A stretch of DNA of 64,000 bases from NCBI RefSeq assembly GCF_030253575.1, contig NC_080562.1, positions 31,451,852 to 31,515,851 of the forward strand, read 5' to 3'. Each line of letters starts with the position of its first letter. Position 1 is the stretch's first letter. Source of the stretch: Rhododendron vialii. Lineage: Eukaryota > Streptophyta > Magnoliopsida > Ericales > Ericaceae. A model generated the notes under the pieces. It made no database searches. It was given only the letters and a program-made list of their open reading frames with translations, and was not told the origin of the DNA. The translations under genes were made by a program, and so were the position numbers. This document shows, in pieces, positions 53,029 through 64,000 of the stretch.

Positions 53029-53143
53029 TAATTTCAGTGTGTTTTGGTTAGAGTTCAATTTGTTTCAGGTAGTAGTTTACCTGCCTTGGCCCCAAGTGAG
53101 AACTGTTTTGATAACCAGTAGCAAATTGTTCGTGCTTTGATAG

Positions 53144-53268
53144 GATACAAAACAAGTTTTTATAAAAGTGTACATAAAAGTGAAACGAACGGTACAGATT
53201 CACAAATGACTGGTTCAAATTCACATTTCACATTTCATGTACACTTTTATAGAAACTTGTCATGTATC
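53144..53268. mobile_element. small palindromic MITE, 125 bp
   Basis: Ends GATACAAAACAAGTTTTTAT and, reversed, GATACATGACAAGTTTCTAT, both continuing AAAAGTGTACAT. The family could not be assigned. Confidence 0.7.
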
Positions 53269-53269
53269 A

Positions 53270-54395
53270 TAACATTTTTGAAATTATTCAGTACTTTCGA
53301 ATCGCATGCTGAAATAGTGGAATTGAACTAAAGTAGTAAATCATGGAAAAAAGCAAACATGGACTTCAGGCTATTTAATATTGGCCTCTGTAAAATTCGA
53401 ACATGCGACCACATAAAGAACACTTATTTTTTCATGTCCACTTTGCCAAACTGCTTGGGTTTGAGTTTACTCTTTGCTTTCTTGTAATCTTTTAAAAGAT
53501 TCAGAGCTAGAGACAGGTGGCCACAATTAATTGTTACCGGTCATATTGATTTTTAATCCGAATCGTACGATTGGCCTCCTCCATAAAATCTTCTTTACGG
53601 AATAGTCCGCAAATAAGATTTTCTGTATGGGAAAATACTAAAATGGTCATAAGTTTTCAGTAAGATTAATTGAATTGCCCATAGGACTACAGCTATCTCC
53701 ATTTATTATTCCTTGAGGTGGGTAGGTGATCCTCCCATCGAGTAACATCTATTGAGCTTTTGACTCGTCGAAATTCAATTTCCTTATGGTCTTTGAGAAT
53801 TTCTTTTCCGTGACCAAGGTATTTGAGACTTTTTAGCCCGGGCTAGTCTCCGGGTAAATATAGTCCCTAGTTCTACATATACCGAGTAATTATCGATCAT
53901 GTTTTCAAAGTGGGTTCTATGAAGTGCGAATTAAAATCCAGACCCGGAAAGGAGAAGGGCCGGTGGTGGGCATTTGGGGAAGTTGGGCCGATCGGATGTC
54001 TTCATTCAAGCGATGTTACAGAAGAAGAATGAAACGAAGTGAGAGGCCGGGGGCAGGGGAAAGAGTTGAGTCGATCAAGCTCAACGACCAGGAGAAGCAA
54101 AACGAAATCTGGATTTGGCCGAAAAAAGAAGCAACGGATTCTGATTAGGACCTATATTTCGTTTCATGATGTGCAGTAGCGGCTCAAGATGTTAGGAAGC
54201 CTCAAATTGACCATATGAGGTGATTCAAAAACTGGGATACAAGTTTTGGTAGGCGCAATAGCAGCCCAAGATTTTATGAGGCACAAATGTAAACTATACA
54301 AGCGCGAGCTCGACTAACGGAAGTCCCGAAAATTCTCATGTTTGAACTAGCTTACGCGCACCTCTCGACTAACAATCAACACAAATATAAAACTA
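53270..54395. other. no gene seen
   Basis: The ORF at 53924-54148 (basic, 74 codons) has no recognisable domain and no splice or promoter support, so it is not called. Confidence 0.4.
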
Positions 54396-54408
54396 TACAT
54401 ACTTGAAG

Positions 54409-55261
54409 TTTTTTTTTTTTGAAAAAGTCATTCATTCATCACAAGCCCACCAGGCAAACAGATTCTAGAACGGATACAGGAAAGAACTAAATCAACCTAA
54501 ACGGTCAATCTCAAGTACCTACTGCCGAAGCAGGTCCCACGATAACGCCGGTACATAAAAACCAATCTCGGTCTAGATAACAGAGGATCTAAAGTGATCC
54601 ACAGCTCAAACCCGTAAACAATTAAGCATCGCTAAAATCTGAAGGCAAAACAACAACAAATCAACTAAAATCTAACAGGTCTCCTGAACAAAAACCATAA
54701 GGGTCACCGGCATGAACAGGAAGAGAATTGAACACCACCGGACCACGGCAACCGAAGACTTGTCTTCTTCCAGTCGAAACTGCTATGTAGCCCAAACAAA
54801 TACCACCGGACCACCACCAACCCCAACAATACCACCAAAACCCCCAACCCCAAAAACAGACATCCAGACACACAAAGACCACCAACACCGGACCATACCT
54901 CAATAGGCGCCAGGTTATTTGCCCACCACCATCACCCACCAGATCTGGAACATCCAGACTAGTACAGAACCGGGGGAAACCCGCTGGTAGAAGAGAAAAC
55001 GGAAAAAGCAGATGAAAAACGGAAAACCCCCTTACACTAACCACACACCTTATTAAGCTCGCCGTCGAACCAGGAACAACAGATCTGGAGACGAAGGAAG
55101 AGGAATGGGACTGAGGAGCCACCATCCACTGGCTCTTGAGGAACCCTCGCTGTCCTAACAAATCGCTGCTCATAACCTGGTGGTCATGGAGAACATGACT
55201 AAGATAGAGAGGAGAGGCGAGGAGGGTAGAGGGCAGGAGAAAGAGCGGGGCGCCCCCCCCC

Positions 55262-55292
<31 letters not shown>

Positions 55293-55369
55293 ACACCCAA
55301 ACATCAGCCTGAGTTAGGGTTTTCCCTAGAGAGGTTTTTTCTAGAGAGAGAGTTTTGATGTTGGAAGTT
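54409..55369 (-). mobile_element. poly(A) retroposon without reverse transcriptase, 961 bp
   Basis: On the minus strand it runs from a CT-rich 5' leader (55369) to a poly(A) tail at 54420-54409. The flanks TACATACTTGAAG (54396-54408) and TACATACGTGAAG (55370-55382) are a 13-bp target duplication with one change, the mark of target-primed reverse transcription. A C26 homopolymer (55253-55278) and (CA)n lie near the 5' end. The 211-codon ORF inside is low-complexity. It looks like an L1 reduced to 5' leader and 3' end, mobilised in trans. Confidence 0.82.
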
Positions 55370-55565
55370 TACATACGTGAAGGTTGTTTGATAGTAATTG
55401 TTAGATTTTTGGAGGGTTGCAACTTAAAATCAATTGACTACATGTGGATTAACATCTAGAATATGTTAACCAAGCTTGGATAGCTAAGATAAGCGACGTG
55501 AGTTAAAGTCTAACAGTAGTATACAATTCCTTGTTTCATTTCTATTAGGTACTTCAAGTCTTCAA

Positions 55566-55651
55566 TCCTCTGGGCCATGGCTTACATTCAATTTTCTCTT
55601 TGTTCCTATCCTCTGGGCCATGGCTTACATTCAATTTTCTCTTTGTTCCTA
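55566..55651. repeat. tandem duplication, 2 x 43 bp
   Basis: TCCTCTGGGCCATGGCTTAC and its continuation to TTTGTTCCTA occur twice without differences. What follows (TAATTAATAAAATTGTTTGT) resembles a LINE 3' end. Confidence 0.9.
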
Positions 55652-56339
55652 TTGTCATTGTAACAACTTCAATAATTAATAAAATTGTTTGTCTTTAAGA
55701 AAAACATTCTGTTAGAAAGCCCACTACTGTTCTAGAGTGGATTGGGCTACGTTTTTCCCCCATTTTCTGGGCCTCACCTAAAATATAGAAGTAATTGGCA
55801 TGCAAAAAATTTGCCAACTCATCAAATTGGCTCGACTTGGGCCAATTGGACCTACACTTGGTTTAGAATCGCTATAAAAACTAGTCGACCCGTTGATTTT
55901 AAGACTCTATAAATTCGTTGAACGTGAAAATATTCGATCGACTCACCAAATACAGATTGATTGAGAACTCATCACACAACCCGCCAAAATTGAACCGTCG
56001 AGTCTCAATTGCAAAGAGGTAGAAGATAGGGAGGCTTAATTATTCATCCTAGAAGCCTAACAAAGTTAAGATTTCGTCCTCCCGTTTTGAACTAATTATG
56101 ATTTCGTCCTCGTACTAGTTTTTATCCCATTATTGCCCTTTTGTTGTTGTTGTTATATATATAATAGTGTTGAAATTAGGGACGAAACCTTAATCCCTTT
56201 CGTCCTTGCAAGATTATCACGATTTTCGTCCCACAATTTCCGTTCAATTTCGGAAAATTTGGATCCCAAGATTATCAACCTAACAAATCCCATAAATTTT
56301 AGGAAAATCAATAAACAACATCCCCCACCCCCCAAATCC

Positions 56340-56600
56340 CATTTCCATATTTGCAGATTTTGGAGAGAGCGGCCTCTCCGACCGCCGCGCTCCTTGACAC
56401 CATCGATCGCCGCCATGGCGTGCTTCTGCTTGAGCACGGAGTTCTAGTGATTCTTTATCACATTGTTTCGACCGGTCGTTGTGGGACCTGGCGATGGTGG
56501 CCCACTTGTTGCCGAACGTGGAGTGGATCTGTCGAGGGTCATCGGTGGCCAGAAAACGTTCGCCGGTGGTCGGCGAGGGCTGGGCTTGAGGCACTGGTGG
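56340..56600 (-). pseudogene. R2R3-MYB fragment (R3 repeat)
   Basis: On the minus strand, FGNKWATIARS is followed, after a frameshift, by GRNNVIKNH, a stop and NSVLKQKHAM. The R3 repeat of subgroup-22-like (MYB44-type) factors reads FGNKWATIARLL..GRTDNAIKNHWNS. The invariant Trp codon has become TAG. An upstream ERFLATDDPRQIHST stretch is a degraded start of R3. No R1/R2 part or C-terminus is visible. Confidence 0.72.
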
Positions 56601-56949
56601 ACGGCAAGGGCTGTGCTTTGGTTGTGATGTCTATTTTGGTTCGATTTATTCACGTTTTTCGATTTATTCATGTTTTGGTTTGATTCATAATTTGAGGGCT
56701 ATTTTGGTTCAATTTATTCAGGATTTTCTCAACTACTCCCATTCGATTTAATTGGATTCTAGAGGAAATCCCTTTGGTAGAGTTTCTCTTCCAAGACTCT
56801 TGTTTATTGCCATAATTTCTTGTTTGGTTGTTGAGAAAATATCCAAAGAAATTGAAACCATATACCATGAAACCGTTTACCATGAAATTGAAACCGTTGA
56901 GAAAATATGATTCTCTGTTATTTTCATTTCATAAATCATTTGAACTGTT

Positions 56950-57740
56950 AACCATGAAATATTTGTTCGAATCATGAGATATTTATCGTGTTCACGTTGT
57001 AATCGTCATGGTAATTTAACCATGTAACGATTTGAGTATGTCATGTTATTTCTTTTTTTATGGTAATTTAGCCATATTCCATGTATAAGATCAATGGAAA
57101 ATATAACTTTTTGTTGTCTGGTTGGCCAACTCTAAGAATGAAGAAAACATGCAAAGATGTGGTCAACTTATCATGTCATGTTCCTAAAAAAATTGATCTT
57201 AATCCATGAAATATGGTTAAATTACCATCAAAACAGGTGTTATCGTGATTAGCGTTTCATAGTTAAATTATCATGTCAATTTCAACGTTTTATGACCATT
57301 CGTAATCTAGCTTGAAACCGATTTAATAAACATGACATATCTCCAAATATTATCATTGAAATATAAAAGTAATCAATCATATTAAAATTACCAAAAAAAT
57401 CATGAATTATGATTGTTTTGATGCGATTTAATTTTAAATATAAAAGTAATGGGATAAAAAAATAAAAATAATCAATCATATTAAAATTTATCAAATCCTA
57501 CTGAATTAGGAAATCAATCCAATCCAATCCCACTAAATTGGGAAAATAATCCAATCCAATTAATCCCACTAAATTAGGAAAACAATAAACACAATATATG
57601 TATATCATAGTGAAAGGGTAAGAAAGGTAATTCACACACTAAGAGGATGAAAACATAAGTATGAAAAAAGGACATGATGAATTCTTACATGGAATAGACA
57701 AAGAAGATGTATATTTAAATATTCCTAGAAGATACGGGTG
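56950..57740. other. no gene seen; ATGGTAA/ACCAT-rich spacer
   Basis: AT-rich sequence with frequent short CCATG/CATGG words and a short AATCCAATCC repeat near 57513-57560. Nothing coding. Confidence 0.45.
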
Positions 57741-57744
57741 GTTA

Positions 57745-57985
57745 ATTTTAGACCAATAAGTCAAAATTGTCTTTATTCAAACAAAAATTCTCATTTGTTA
57801 GTTTTGTGTCAAAATTTTGTGAATTATTAATTCGTTTCAACGGAAGGAATCGAAAAATTAAAAAATTATGATCGAAACTCATACTAATTTTTTGAATAAA
57901 GACAAAAAGTCGTACATTTAGACTTTTTTTTTTGTCATAATTTTTAAATTTTCCAATTTTTCTTACCGAAAAGAATCAATAATCT
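57745..57985. repeat. MITE-like repeat, further copy
   Basis: ACCAATAAGTCAAAATTGTC then TTTGTTAGTTTTGTGTCAAA and TTCGTTTCAACGGAAGGAAT, the same family as 27960 and 43290. The right half repeats the left in inverted orientation (TTTTTGAATAAAGACAAAAA). Confidence 0.65.
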
Positions 57986-58012
57986 ACAAAATTTTAATGC
58001 ATAACTAACCAA

Positions 58013-58043
58013 TGCAATAAATAAATAAATAAATAAATAAATA
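58013..58043. repeat. (AAAT)n microsatellite
   Basis: Seven tandem AAAT units upstream of the NAF1 promoter. Confidence 0.95.
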
Positions 58044-58192
58044 AAAACAAACCAATAAATCAAAGTGACTCCAAAACCACCCTAATTTCTCGTCCATCAA
58101 CTACCCGGTAACCCGACCCAACTTGAAACATCGGGTTCTGACGTCTGCTCCTCTTCACCGCTCAAATCTCAATCCATTTTTGTTTTTATTTA

Positions 58193-58394
58193 GGCCCACC
58201 GAGTTCCTATTACCTAATCAAAACAGTTACAAAACCCTAGCAACCTTCTAGGGTTTAAGACGCAAAAGCTTTGTCCCAAACAAAACCCTGATTATTCTCG
58301 CCCCCCAATTTCCCTCCTACAAATACGCATATATAAACCCTTCTGCTCCATTCAACGCCACTAGCTATGATCACCTCTAGCTGCAAAACCCTAA
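58193..58394 (+). promoter_or_regulatory. NAF1 promoter: site II, telo boxes, TATA
   Basis: GGCCCA (site II element) lies at 58193-58198. AAAACCCTA telo boxes lie at 58231-58239, inverted at 58249-58256, near-match at 58281-58290 and again in the leader at 58385-58394. TATATAAA lies at 58330-58337, and ATG at 58410. Telo boxes combined with site II motifs are known to co-regulate plant ribosome-biogenesis genes in dividing cells, which fits the H/ACA snoRNP role of the gene. Confidence 0.7.
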
Positions 58395-58409
58395 CTTCAT
58401 CTCTCAAAA

Positions 58410-61400
58410 ATGGTGGGTTTCTTGCGGGACCCCACCGTCGATAAGGAGCACAATCAACAACCCTCTGAGCTGAAAAAATCCGACGACCCACTTCCAGTTG
58501 ACCTCTCTGTTTGCGAGCTTGACGAATTCTCTCTGTCCTTTGCCGACTCGTTGCTCGATTTCGACTGTTTAGGCGATTGGATTGAAGAAATCCCTGTTAT
58601 GGATATGGCTGGTTCTAATCCAGAGCCAGAAAAGGTTGGTTCAGTGAAGGTGATGGAAGTTGAAGCTGGTGAGGGGTGTTTGGGAGTGAAAAAAGATGAG
58701 TCTTGTATAGAAACCGGTTTGGGAGGTGGGTTTCAGGAGTTGGGTGATTTGAATGCTTCGATTGACGGGAAACCCTTTTTTGAAATGGTTGGTTTAGACC
58801 CAGGTTTAGAAAAGGTTGATTCAGTTAAGATGGAAGTTAAGGATGTTGAGGGGTGTGTGGGAATGGAAAAAGATGGGTCTTTTAGAGAAACCGGTTTGGC
58901 AGATGGGTTTCGGAAAGTGGGGGATTTGAGTTCTTCTATTGAAGAAGGGATAGGGAACTTCAGTTTGGACAGAGGGTCGGAAGAAAATGGCAGGAAGGGT
59001 CTGGGAATATCGGTGGCTAACAGTTTGAAGAGCGTTGAAGCAGTGAGTGTCATTGAGAATGGTGTTGGTCCAAAGTTGATTGTTGATGATGATGGAGAAT
59101 GTAAGAGAGGTGAAACAGTGGGTATCAATGAGGGTGGTGGGAATAGTGGTGAAATGGTCACCGGCAATGGAGATGGCGCGAAGAGCGATGAAATCAAGAG
59201 TGACGGGGAGGAGAGTGATAGTACTTCAGTTAGTTCATCTGCATCTTCATCGTCCTCTTCTTCGGGTAGTGAAGAGGAGGAGGAAAAGGATGAGGATGAT
59301 GAAGAAGAAGAAGAAGAAGGTAAAGAAAAGGAGGAGTTGGAGGGAGAAATCGATATGGAAGAAGGGGAGATAAGAGATCCAGAGTTGGAACAGATGGTGG
59401 GGCTGAGTGATGATGAGGATGACACTGTTACAAAAGGTCCCATAAGATCCAAGAACGAGCTTCAGGTAAGTGATGGACGTAGTAGTTGATATAATTTTCT
59501 AATCATCTCTAGAACCAATTATCAATTTAATGCTTATTTGTTTGTTAAGTGGGAAAGAGAAAGGAGAGGGGGCTCAAATTAAAGCTGAAGCAGCAAAAAT
59601 AAGTATTCTGTGTTTGTTTATCAGTGAGGTGTTATGGGAAAGACTTAGGGAAGGATACGTCACCTGCTTGGATGTGCATCTGAAGTGTTGTGTAATAGAT
59701 GTTAGCCTAAATTCATATGTGGGGTTAATCGGGGTCGCTAGAGGTTGCCATGGTTTGGTGGATGTTGGCAGTTTATCTGAAGTTTTAGGTTGCATCATGG
59801 GAGTTCTGATTGGAGAATATCCTATGCCGGGGCGACTCCAGAAATTTGTTACAAGGTGGTCAATTTTTTTGGCAGAGAAGTTTGTGTGGAATAAGGGAAG
59901 TAAACTGTAGAAATAAAAGATAGAGAAAAATGTGGGCTTTCAACATGAATAAACAAAAACCAAATGTAGAAAGCTAGGAAGGACCAGTTTGCTTTTTAAT
60001 GTATGTATGTGGCAACTGCACACTTAGTAATATGCAGGTCTCATGAACTAGATCACTTTGGTGAGTCAGATTAGACAATAAATGAAGTATGATGAACAAA
60101 TGTGGTTGTTGTGGAGAAGGTTTATTTTTTAAAAATATGATCCACTGTCATTCAATGTCTCACACCATATTCTCCCCTATTATCAATTGACCGCTAATGT
60201 TAAGTACTAATATTTTGTTATGTTCGACTAATGGTGTCATATTAACCAGCAATCTAACCCTATTTTACAAATACACATCCATAGAGCTTTCACTAATTTA
60301 ATGGTTCACTTTACCGCATATGCTATGATGTTGATTAACGGGCATGATGAATAATTTAAACTTCCTTCACTAAGGATTCGCCGTTTTGGTAGGTTCATGA
60401 TGTTGAAGAATTGCATGTCAGAAAAAGTGTGTGAAGTATTATTGCTGGGATAATTGAGAAGTATTTCATCTGACTTTGTTTGAGGTTAAGCATCAGAACA
60501 GCTTTTTCAATGCTGCTGTTTTGTGCATGTATGATAATTGAACCAGAATGTGGGATATCAGAAGAAACATGGAATTTTCAAAGACAAGATAAAGGACAAC
60601 CCTTGGTTTCCTATTTTTTGACCTTTTGCTTTTTTAAAATCATTGAAGGTGGTACTTATCAAAAATAAATAAATTCATTGAAGGTGGTGAGACACTATGG
60701 CCTGGTATCATACTGGAGGGTTATATGCTATTGGAGGGGTAGAGTGATAGGGAAAACAAGTATTTAGTATCTGTAGCGCCTTGGATACAAGTTTTTGTTT
60801 AATCTTTTTTTCTTTAACAATCCGTACTTATTGATAATCAGGCATCCATTTTCTCCTTCCCTTCTTTACTTTTTACCCTTTTAGCATGGCCCAAAACTAA
60901 GTGTTTAATCTAACATCTCTTTCATGATCTTATATCCCTCGTTGAAGATAGGGATGCAGAAAGCTGAGCCTGTCATGATGCACAAAATTTGACAGCAATG
61001 TTTTTGAATTCTACATGGTTCTTTCAACTTTGGACTCGTTCCATTGACTCATACATGGCACCCGTTGGTTTGTGTTATGTATTAAGCTTTGGGGCTAAAT
61101 TTGAGATGAATTAGATTGTGTAAATTCTGTTTTTCGTGAAATCAAATGAAGGGTCCTTGCATGGTGCCTTTTTTCCTTTAATCTGATGTTGAATTACGCT
61201 GGTGGTAGTCAAGGAACTCTATGGATGCATGATAACTGGCGATAATAAAGCATATGTCTGTGGACCATAGATGTCTCCCTAATGAAAGGACTAGTATAAG
61301 GGGTCGTCATTTCTGTGGATAGTATGAATTCTGGCATTTCTGTTGTACTGTATTAAGAGGTGATTAAATTGCTTCTTGAAATGACCTTGCAGGTTCTCCC

Positions 61401-62841
61401 TCCAGTTCCTCCTGTAAATGTGACTTTGCAACCACACCATCAGACCCAGCCTCTAGGAGTTATTTTATCGGTAAGGTCACACTATCCAATAACAAAAGAT
61501 CAATTAATGGAAACTTCCAATGCTCACACTGTCATGCACATGCACACAGTGGGTACCAGATACTACATGTTTTATTTTTCAAATTTGTTTCCCTGTGCAA
61601 CATGCCAGATTTTTTGTTCTTACTTCTTTCACTGTGCAAGTATGTGAGGGTGATCTTTTGATCACCTTTAAGTGATAACAAGTCATATATCGCTAAATTA
61701 CATGATGGTTTTATTAATTGTTCAGATTATTGGTACCCAAGTCATTGTGGAAGGCATAGAGAAGCACAACCCTCTTAGTGACGGTTCAATCCTTTGGATA
61801 ACTGAAAGCCGATCCCCATTAGGGATGGTAGATGAAATTTTTGGTCCTGTCAAGAACCCTTACTACATGATAAGATACAATTCTGAAAGCGATATTCCTT
61901 CTGGTATCCAACAAGGCACTCCAATCTCATTTGTTCCAGAATTTGCAAATCATGTCCTCAATGACTGCAATATCTACAAGAAAGGGTATGATGCGTCAGG
62001 TGAAAATGACGAAGAAGTGACGGATGAAGCTGAGTTTTCAGATGATGAAAAGGAGGCTGAATACAAGAGAATGCTAAAAATGTCAAAGAGAGGCACAAAC
62101 GGCCCTAACCTTGGGAATAAGAAAAAGGAGAGGAAGAAGTTTAACAATCATGGGGGGACACGGCAGCAGAACAGCCAACCTTCAACCCCCCAAAGCGTAG
62201 AGGGGTCTCAGCAACCACCAATCAACCAAAATCAGCAGTTGATGTTCAACAATCAAATTCAACAGTTTACCCATGATCATGGTAATAGTTCTCGCTCATT
62301 CGGCACAAGCCAAGGTTTTGCTGGTAACCCAGGGTTGGTTCCACCGTTTCAGGCCCCTGGTTTCATTCCACCTTCCAGTAGGGTTTGGACAAACGGAATG
62401 CCATTTGAGCAGCAAAGCATGGGTTTTCCTTTTGGAGTTCCAACAAATGGTATGCCATGGCTGCAACAAAATCAACAGCAGCAGCAGTCTTATCAAATGG
62501 CTTTCCCTAACGGAATGCCATTTCAGCAGCAATTCAATCCTGGTCAGATGTTACCTCCTAATGTTGGCGCACAATCAAATTTCGGTCCAGGCCCCGGATT
62601 CGCACCATGGCCTGGCTGTGTGGGTCAAAGTGGGTTGAACCAGGCTTTGGGTATGGGCTGGCAAGCCCAACAATCTCCCATGTCCATGAATGTGGGAGAA
62701 CAACCGCGGCCCCATATCCCAATGAACACTGAAGTTCCTCGAGATTTTAATCAGGGAGTGAATCGTGGTCGTGGTAGGAAACCGTTTCAGAGGGCCGGTG
62801 GTCGTTTTGGAGGAGGGAGAGGCCAGAGGCAATCGAAGTGA
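58410..62841 (+). CDS. NAF1: H/ACA snoRNP assembly factor NAF1
   Basis: NAF1 binds dyskerin/CBF5 and nascent H/ACA RNA in the nucleoplasm and is later exchanged for GAR1, so it is needed for pseudouridylation of rRNA and snRNA. Three exons join in phase 0: 58410-59465, 61393-61470 and 61726-62841 (stop TGA), giving about 749 residues. Residues 1-350 are acidic, with a Ser run (SVSSSASSSSSSSGS) and EEEEEKDEDDEEEEEE, then MEEGEIRDPE. The Gar1/Naf1 beta-barrel follows: VLPPVPPVNVTL, PLGVILSIIGTQVIVEG, GSILWITESRSPLGMVDEIF and GPVKNPYYMIRY. The C-terminus is Gln/Pro/Gly-rich with the repeat NGMPF/W (three to four times) and ends in a GRGRKPFQRAGGRFGGGRGQ RG-box. The frame is intact and the gene should be functional. 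The beta-barrel is split by the intron at 61471-61725. Confidence 0.93.
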
Positions 62842-63628
62842 CGATCGCTTCCAACTTTTTTTCGTTGCTTGCTTTCATTCTGTAATTTACTTTTTTGTTT
62901 ATTTTAAGTTTAATATGGTTTGTACTTGTGATGAGAAGTTGTAGATAGTTTTACAATAGTCTTCGACTCTTTTTGGATGGATATGTAAGAATTCTGGAAA
63001 CTTGCTTTACTTGCAACTAATGTCAAAGGCTCATGCTACGCACAATGTCTCGTGCCCATTGAATTGATGTTGGAACTACGAGGGTTATTATAGGTATTCA
63101 AAAGTGCAGCTAATAAGAAGAGCATGCAAACAGATTTAGATATGTCATAAGTTGTCTTGCAAGACAACACAGCTAATATGTACAGGAGCAGGCAGTGGTG
63201 CTATTAGCAAGCACTCTATGTATGCACACATCAAAGTTAAGAGTTCGTTATGGAAATTTTGTTCACAAACTATAGCGATGGATATGGCCGGCATTAGACA
63301 AGAGTTTGGAAACTGTTGCTCTGAGCTATTCCAGTCTATGGCAAAACATGTGCCTCCAGCATTTGCTAATCTTTCTTCTTTGTCAGATTGACATCATGTC
63401 GCAGGCGAGTTTGGTCTTCCATGGTTATGTTTGAAGATTAAGACAACTCAGGCAGCTGCTGAGATGAAGATTCTTCTAGAAAGAGCTGGCAGCGTGGTTT
63501 TTTGGTTGGGGTTCTCAGAGAGTGAGATGTGTTAGAGATCATTGGTGTCGCAACTGCAGCTGCTTAATCATGGTAATCTTGATCATTGAATCTGCATTAG
63601 TCGAGTAGTCATATTTATAAGCTTTGAC
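62842..63628 (+). other. 3' untranslated region and downstream spacer
   Basis: No further gene was recognised. The 79-codon ORF at 63152-63391 has no known domain. Confidence 0.4.
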
Positions 63629-63818
63629 CTGTATAACTTTTGTTATTAGATACGGACTTTATGCTGCTTTATAATTTATAAGTCGAGGATGATGCTTGGT
63701 TATAGTTGGACCTTGATCTTTACCCTGTATAACTTTTGTTATTAGTTACGGACTTTATGCTGCTTTATAATTTATAACTCGAGGATGATGCTTGGTTATA
63801 GTTGGACCTTGATCTTTA
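63629..63818. repeat. tandem duplication, 2 x 95 bp
   Basis: CCTGTATAACTTTTGTTATT begins units at 63629 and 63724, which differ at only a few positions over 95 bp. Downstream of NAF1. Nothing further was seen to the window end. Confidence 0.9.
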
Positions 63819-64000
63819 ATCTTGCAACGTGCCTTAGTTACTGCACGCGTACTATCATAGTTCAATGTTTTTCTTGCATGACACTGCATATAAAGTGCAT
63901 CTTAATCTGAATAACCTAGAGGTCAATATTTAAACTTTATGTTCAGTCTAAGAGTCGTTATTTGCTTAACAGAGCTGATGGCCTGTGAACAAAACTTCCA

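Noticed and set aside
53924..54148. 74-codon basic ORF
   Set aside because: No domain, no upstream signals; could not be told from chance.
54661..55296. 211-codon minus-strand ORF
   Set aside because: It reads through poly-G, GT repeats and leader-like sequence of a retroposon; composition is low-complexity and no domain is visible.
59530..59910. 126-codon ORF in the first NAF1 intron
   Set aside because: It lies wholly between a good GTAAGT donor (59466) and CAG acceptor (61392), has no recognisable domain, and the flanking exons join in phase without it.
63152..63391. 79-codon ORF downstream of NAF1
   Set aside because: No recognisable domain, no promoter or splice evidence; probably 3' flank.

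Overview
This window is nuclear DNA from a flowering plant, almost certainly a eudicot. The evidence is GT-AG introns, plant-only gene families (STRUBBELIG-receptor-family kinase, FAR1-related protein, LCR-type cysteine-rich peptides, R2R3-MYB, HAESA-like kinase), plant NAF1 with telo-box promoter elements, and very dense plant transposable elements (copia, Tat-type gypsy, TRIM, L1, SINE, MULE, MITE). The species cannot be named from the sequence. Some MITE cores give an impression of an asterid, but that is only an impression.

Layout. 1-3046 is a minus-strand Ty1/copia element cut by the window edge, with one LTR and a tRNA-Met-type primer site. 3870-4756 holds three foldback repeats. 5853-11928 is a nest: a hAT-like element (8-bp target duplication) hit by a Tat-type gypsy element (5-bp target duplication) that has lost its integrase. 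13349-26167 carries twelve in-frame exons of a STRUBBELIG-receptor-family LRR kinase. It has no visible 5' exons, it appears to lack the APE part of the activation segment, and its introns are swollen by LINE and TRIM-like insertions. 27127-28533 is an intact two-exon LCR/defensin-like peptide gene on the minus strand. A 5'-truncated copy lies at 42475-43852, and further shared blocks (29488-29545, 30175-30208, 36935-37135, 38655-38850 against 46410-46920) show a wider segmental duplication.

30360-34690 is a FAR1-related (MULE-transposase-derived) pseudogene with two stops, a frameshift and a striking degenerate hexamer satellite behind it. 39195-42340 is an L1-type ORF1 (RRM) remnant on the minus strand. 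It is interrupted first by a complete 383-bp TRIM (39838-40220) and then by a 1.1-kb Pack-MULE (40332-41448) that carries a piece of a HAESA-like receptor kinase and has a perfect 9-bp target duplication. 48086-49735 is a young compact LTR element with one intact ORF, sitting inside an ABCG transporter pseudogene.

52173-52379 is a small intact gene for a conserved plant CxxC-CxxC protein, followed by a perfect foldback MULE (52457-53028). 54409-55369 is a poly(A) retroposon without reverse transcriptase. 56340-56600 is a MYB pseudogene scrap. 58410-62841 is an intact three-exon NAF1 gene (H/ACA snoRNP assembly) with TATA, telo-box and site-II motifs upstream.

The genes do not form a pathway. 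NAF1, the small CxxC gene and the first LCR gene look functional, the SRF gene is doubtful, and the rest is transposon-driven turnover. The richest information is in the nested insertions, several of which can be read with exact borders and target duplications, and in two cases with an empty or paralogous site inside the same window.
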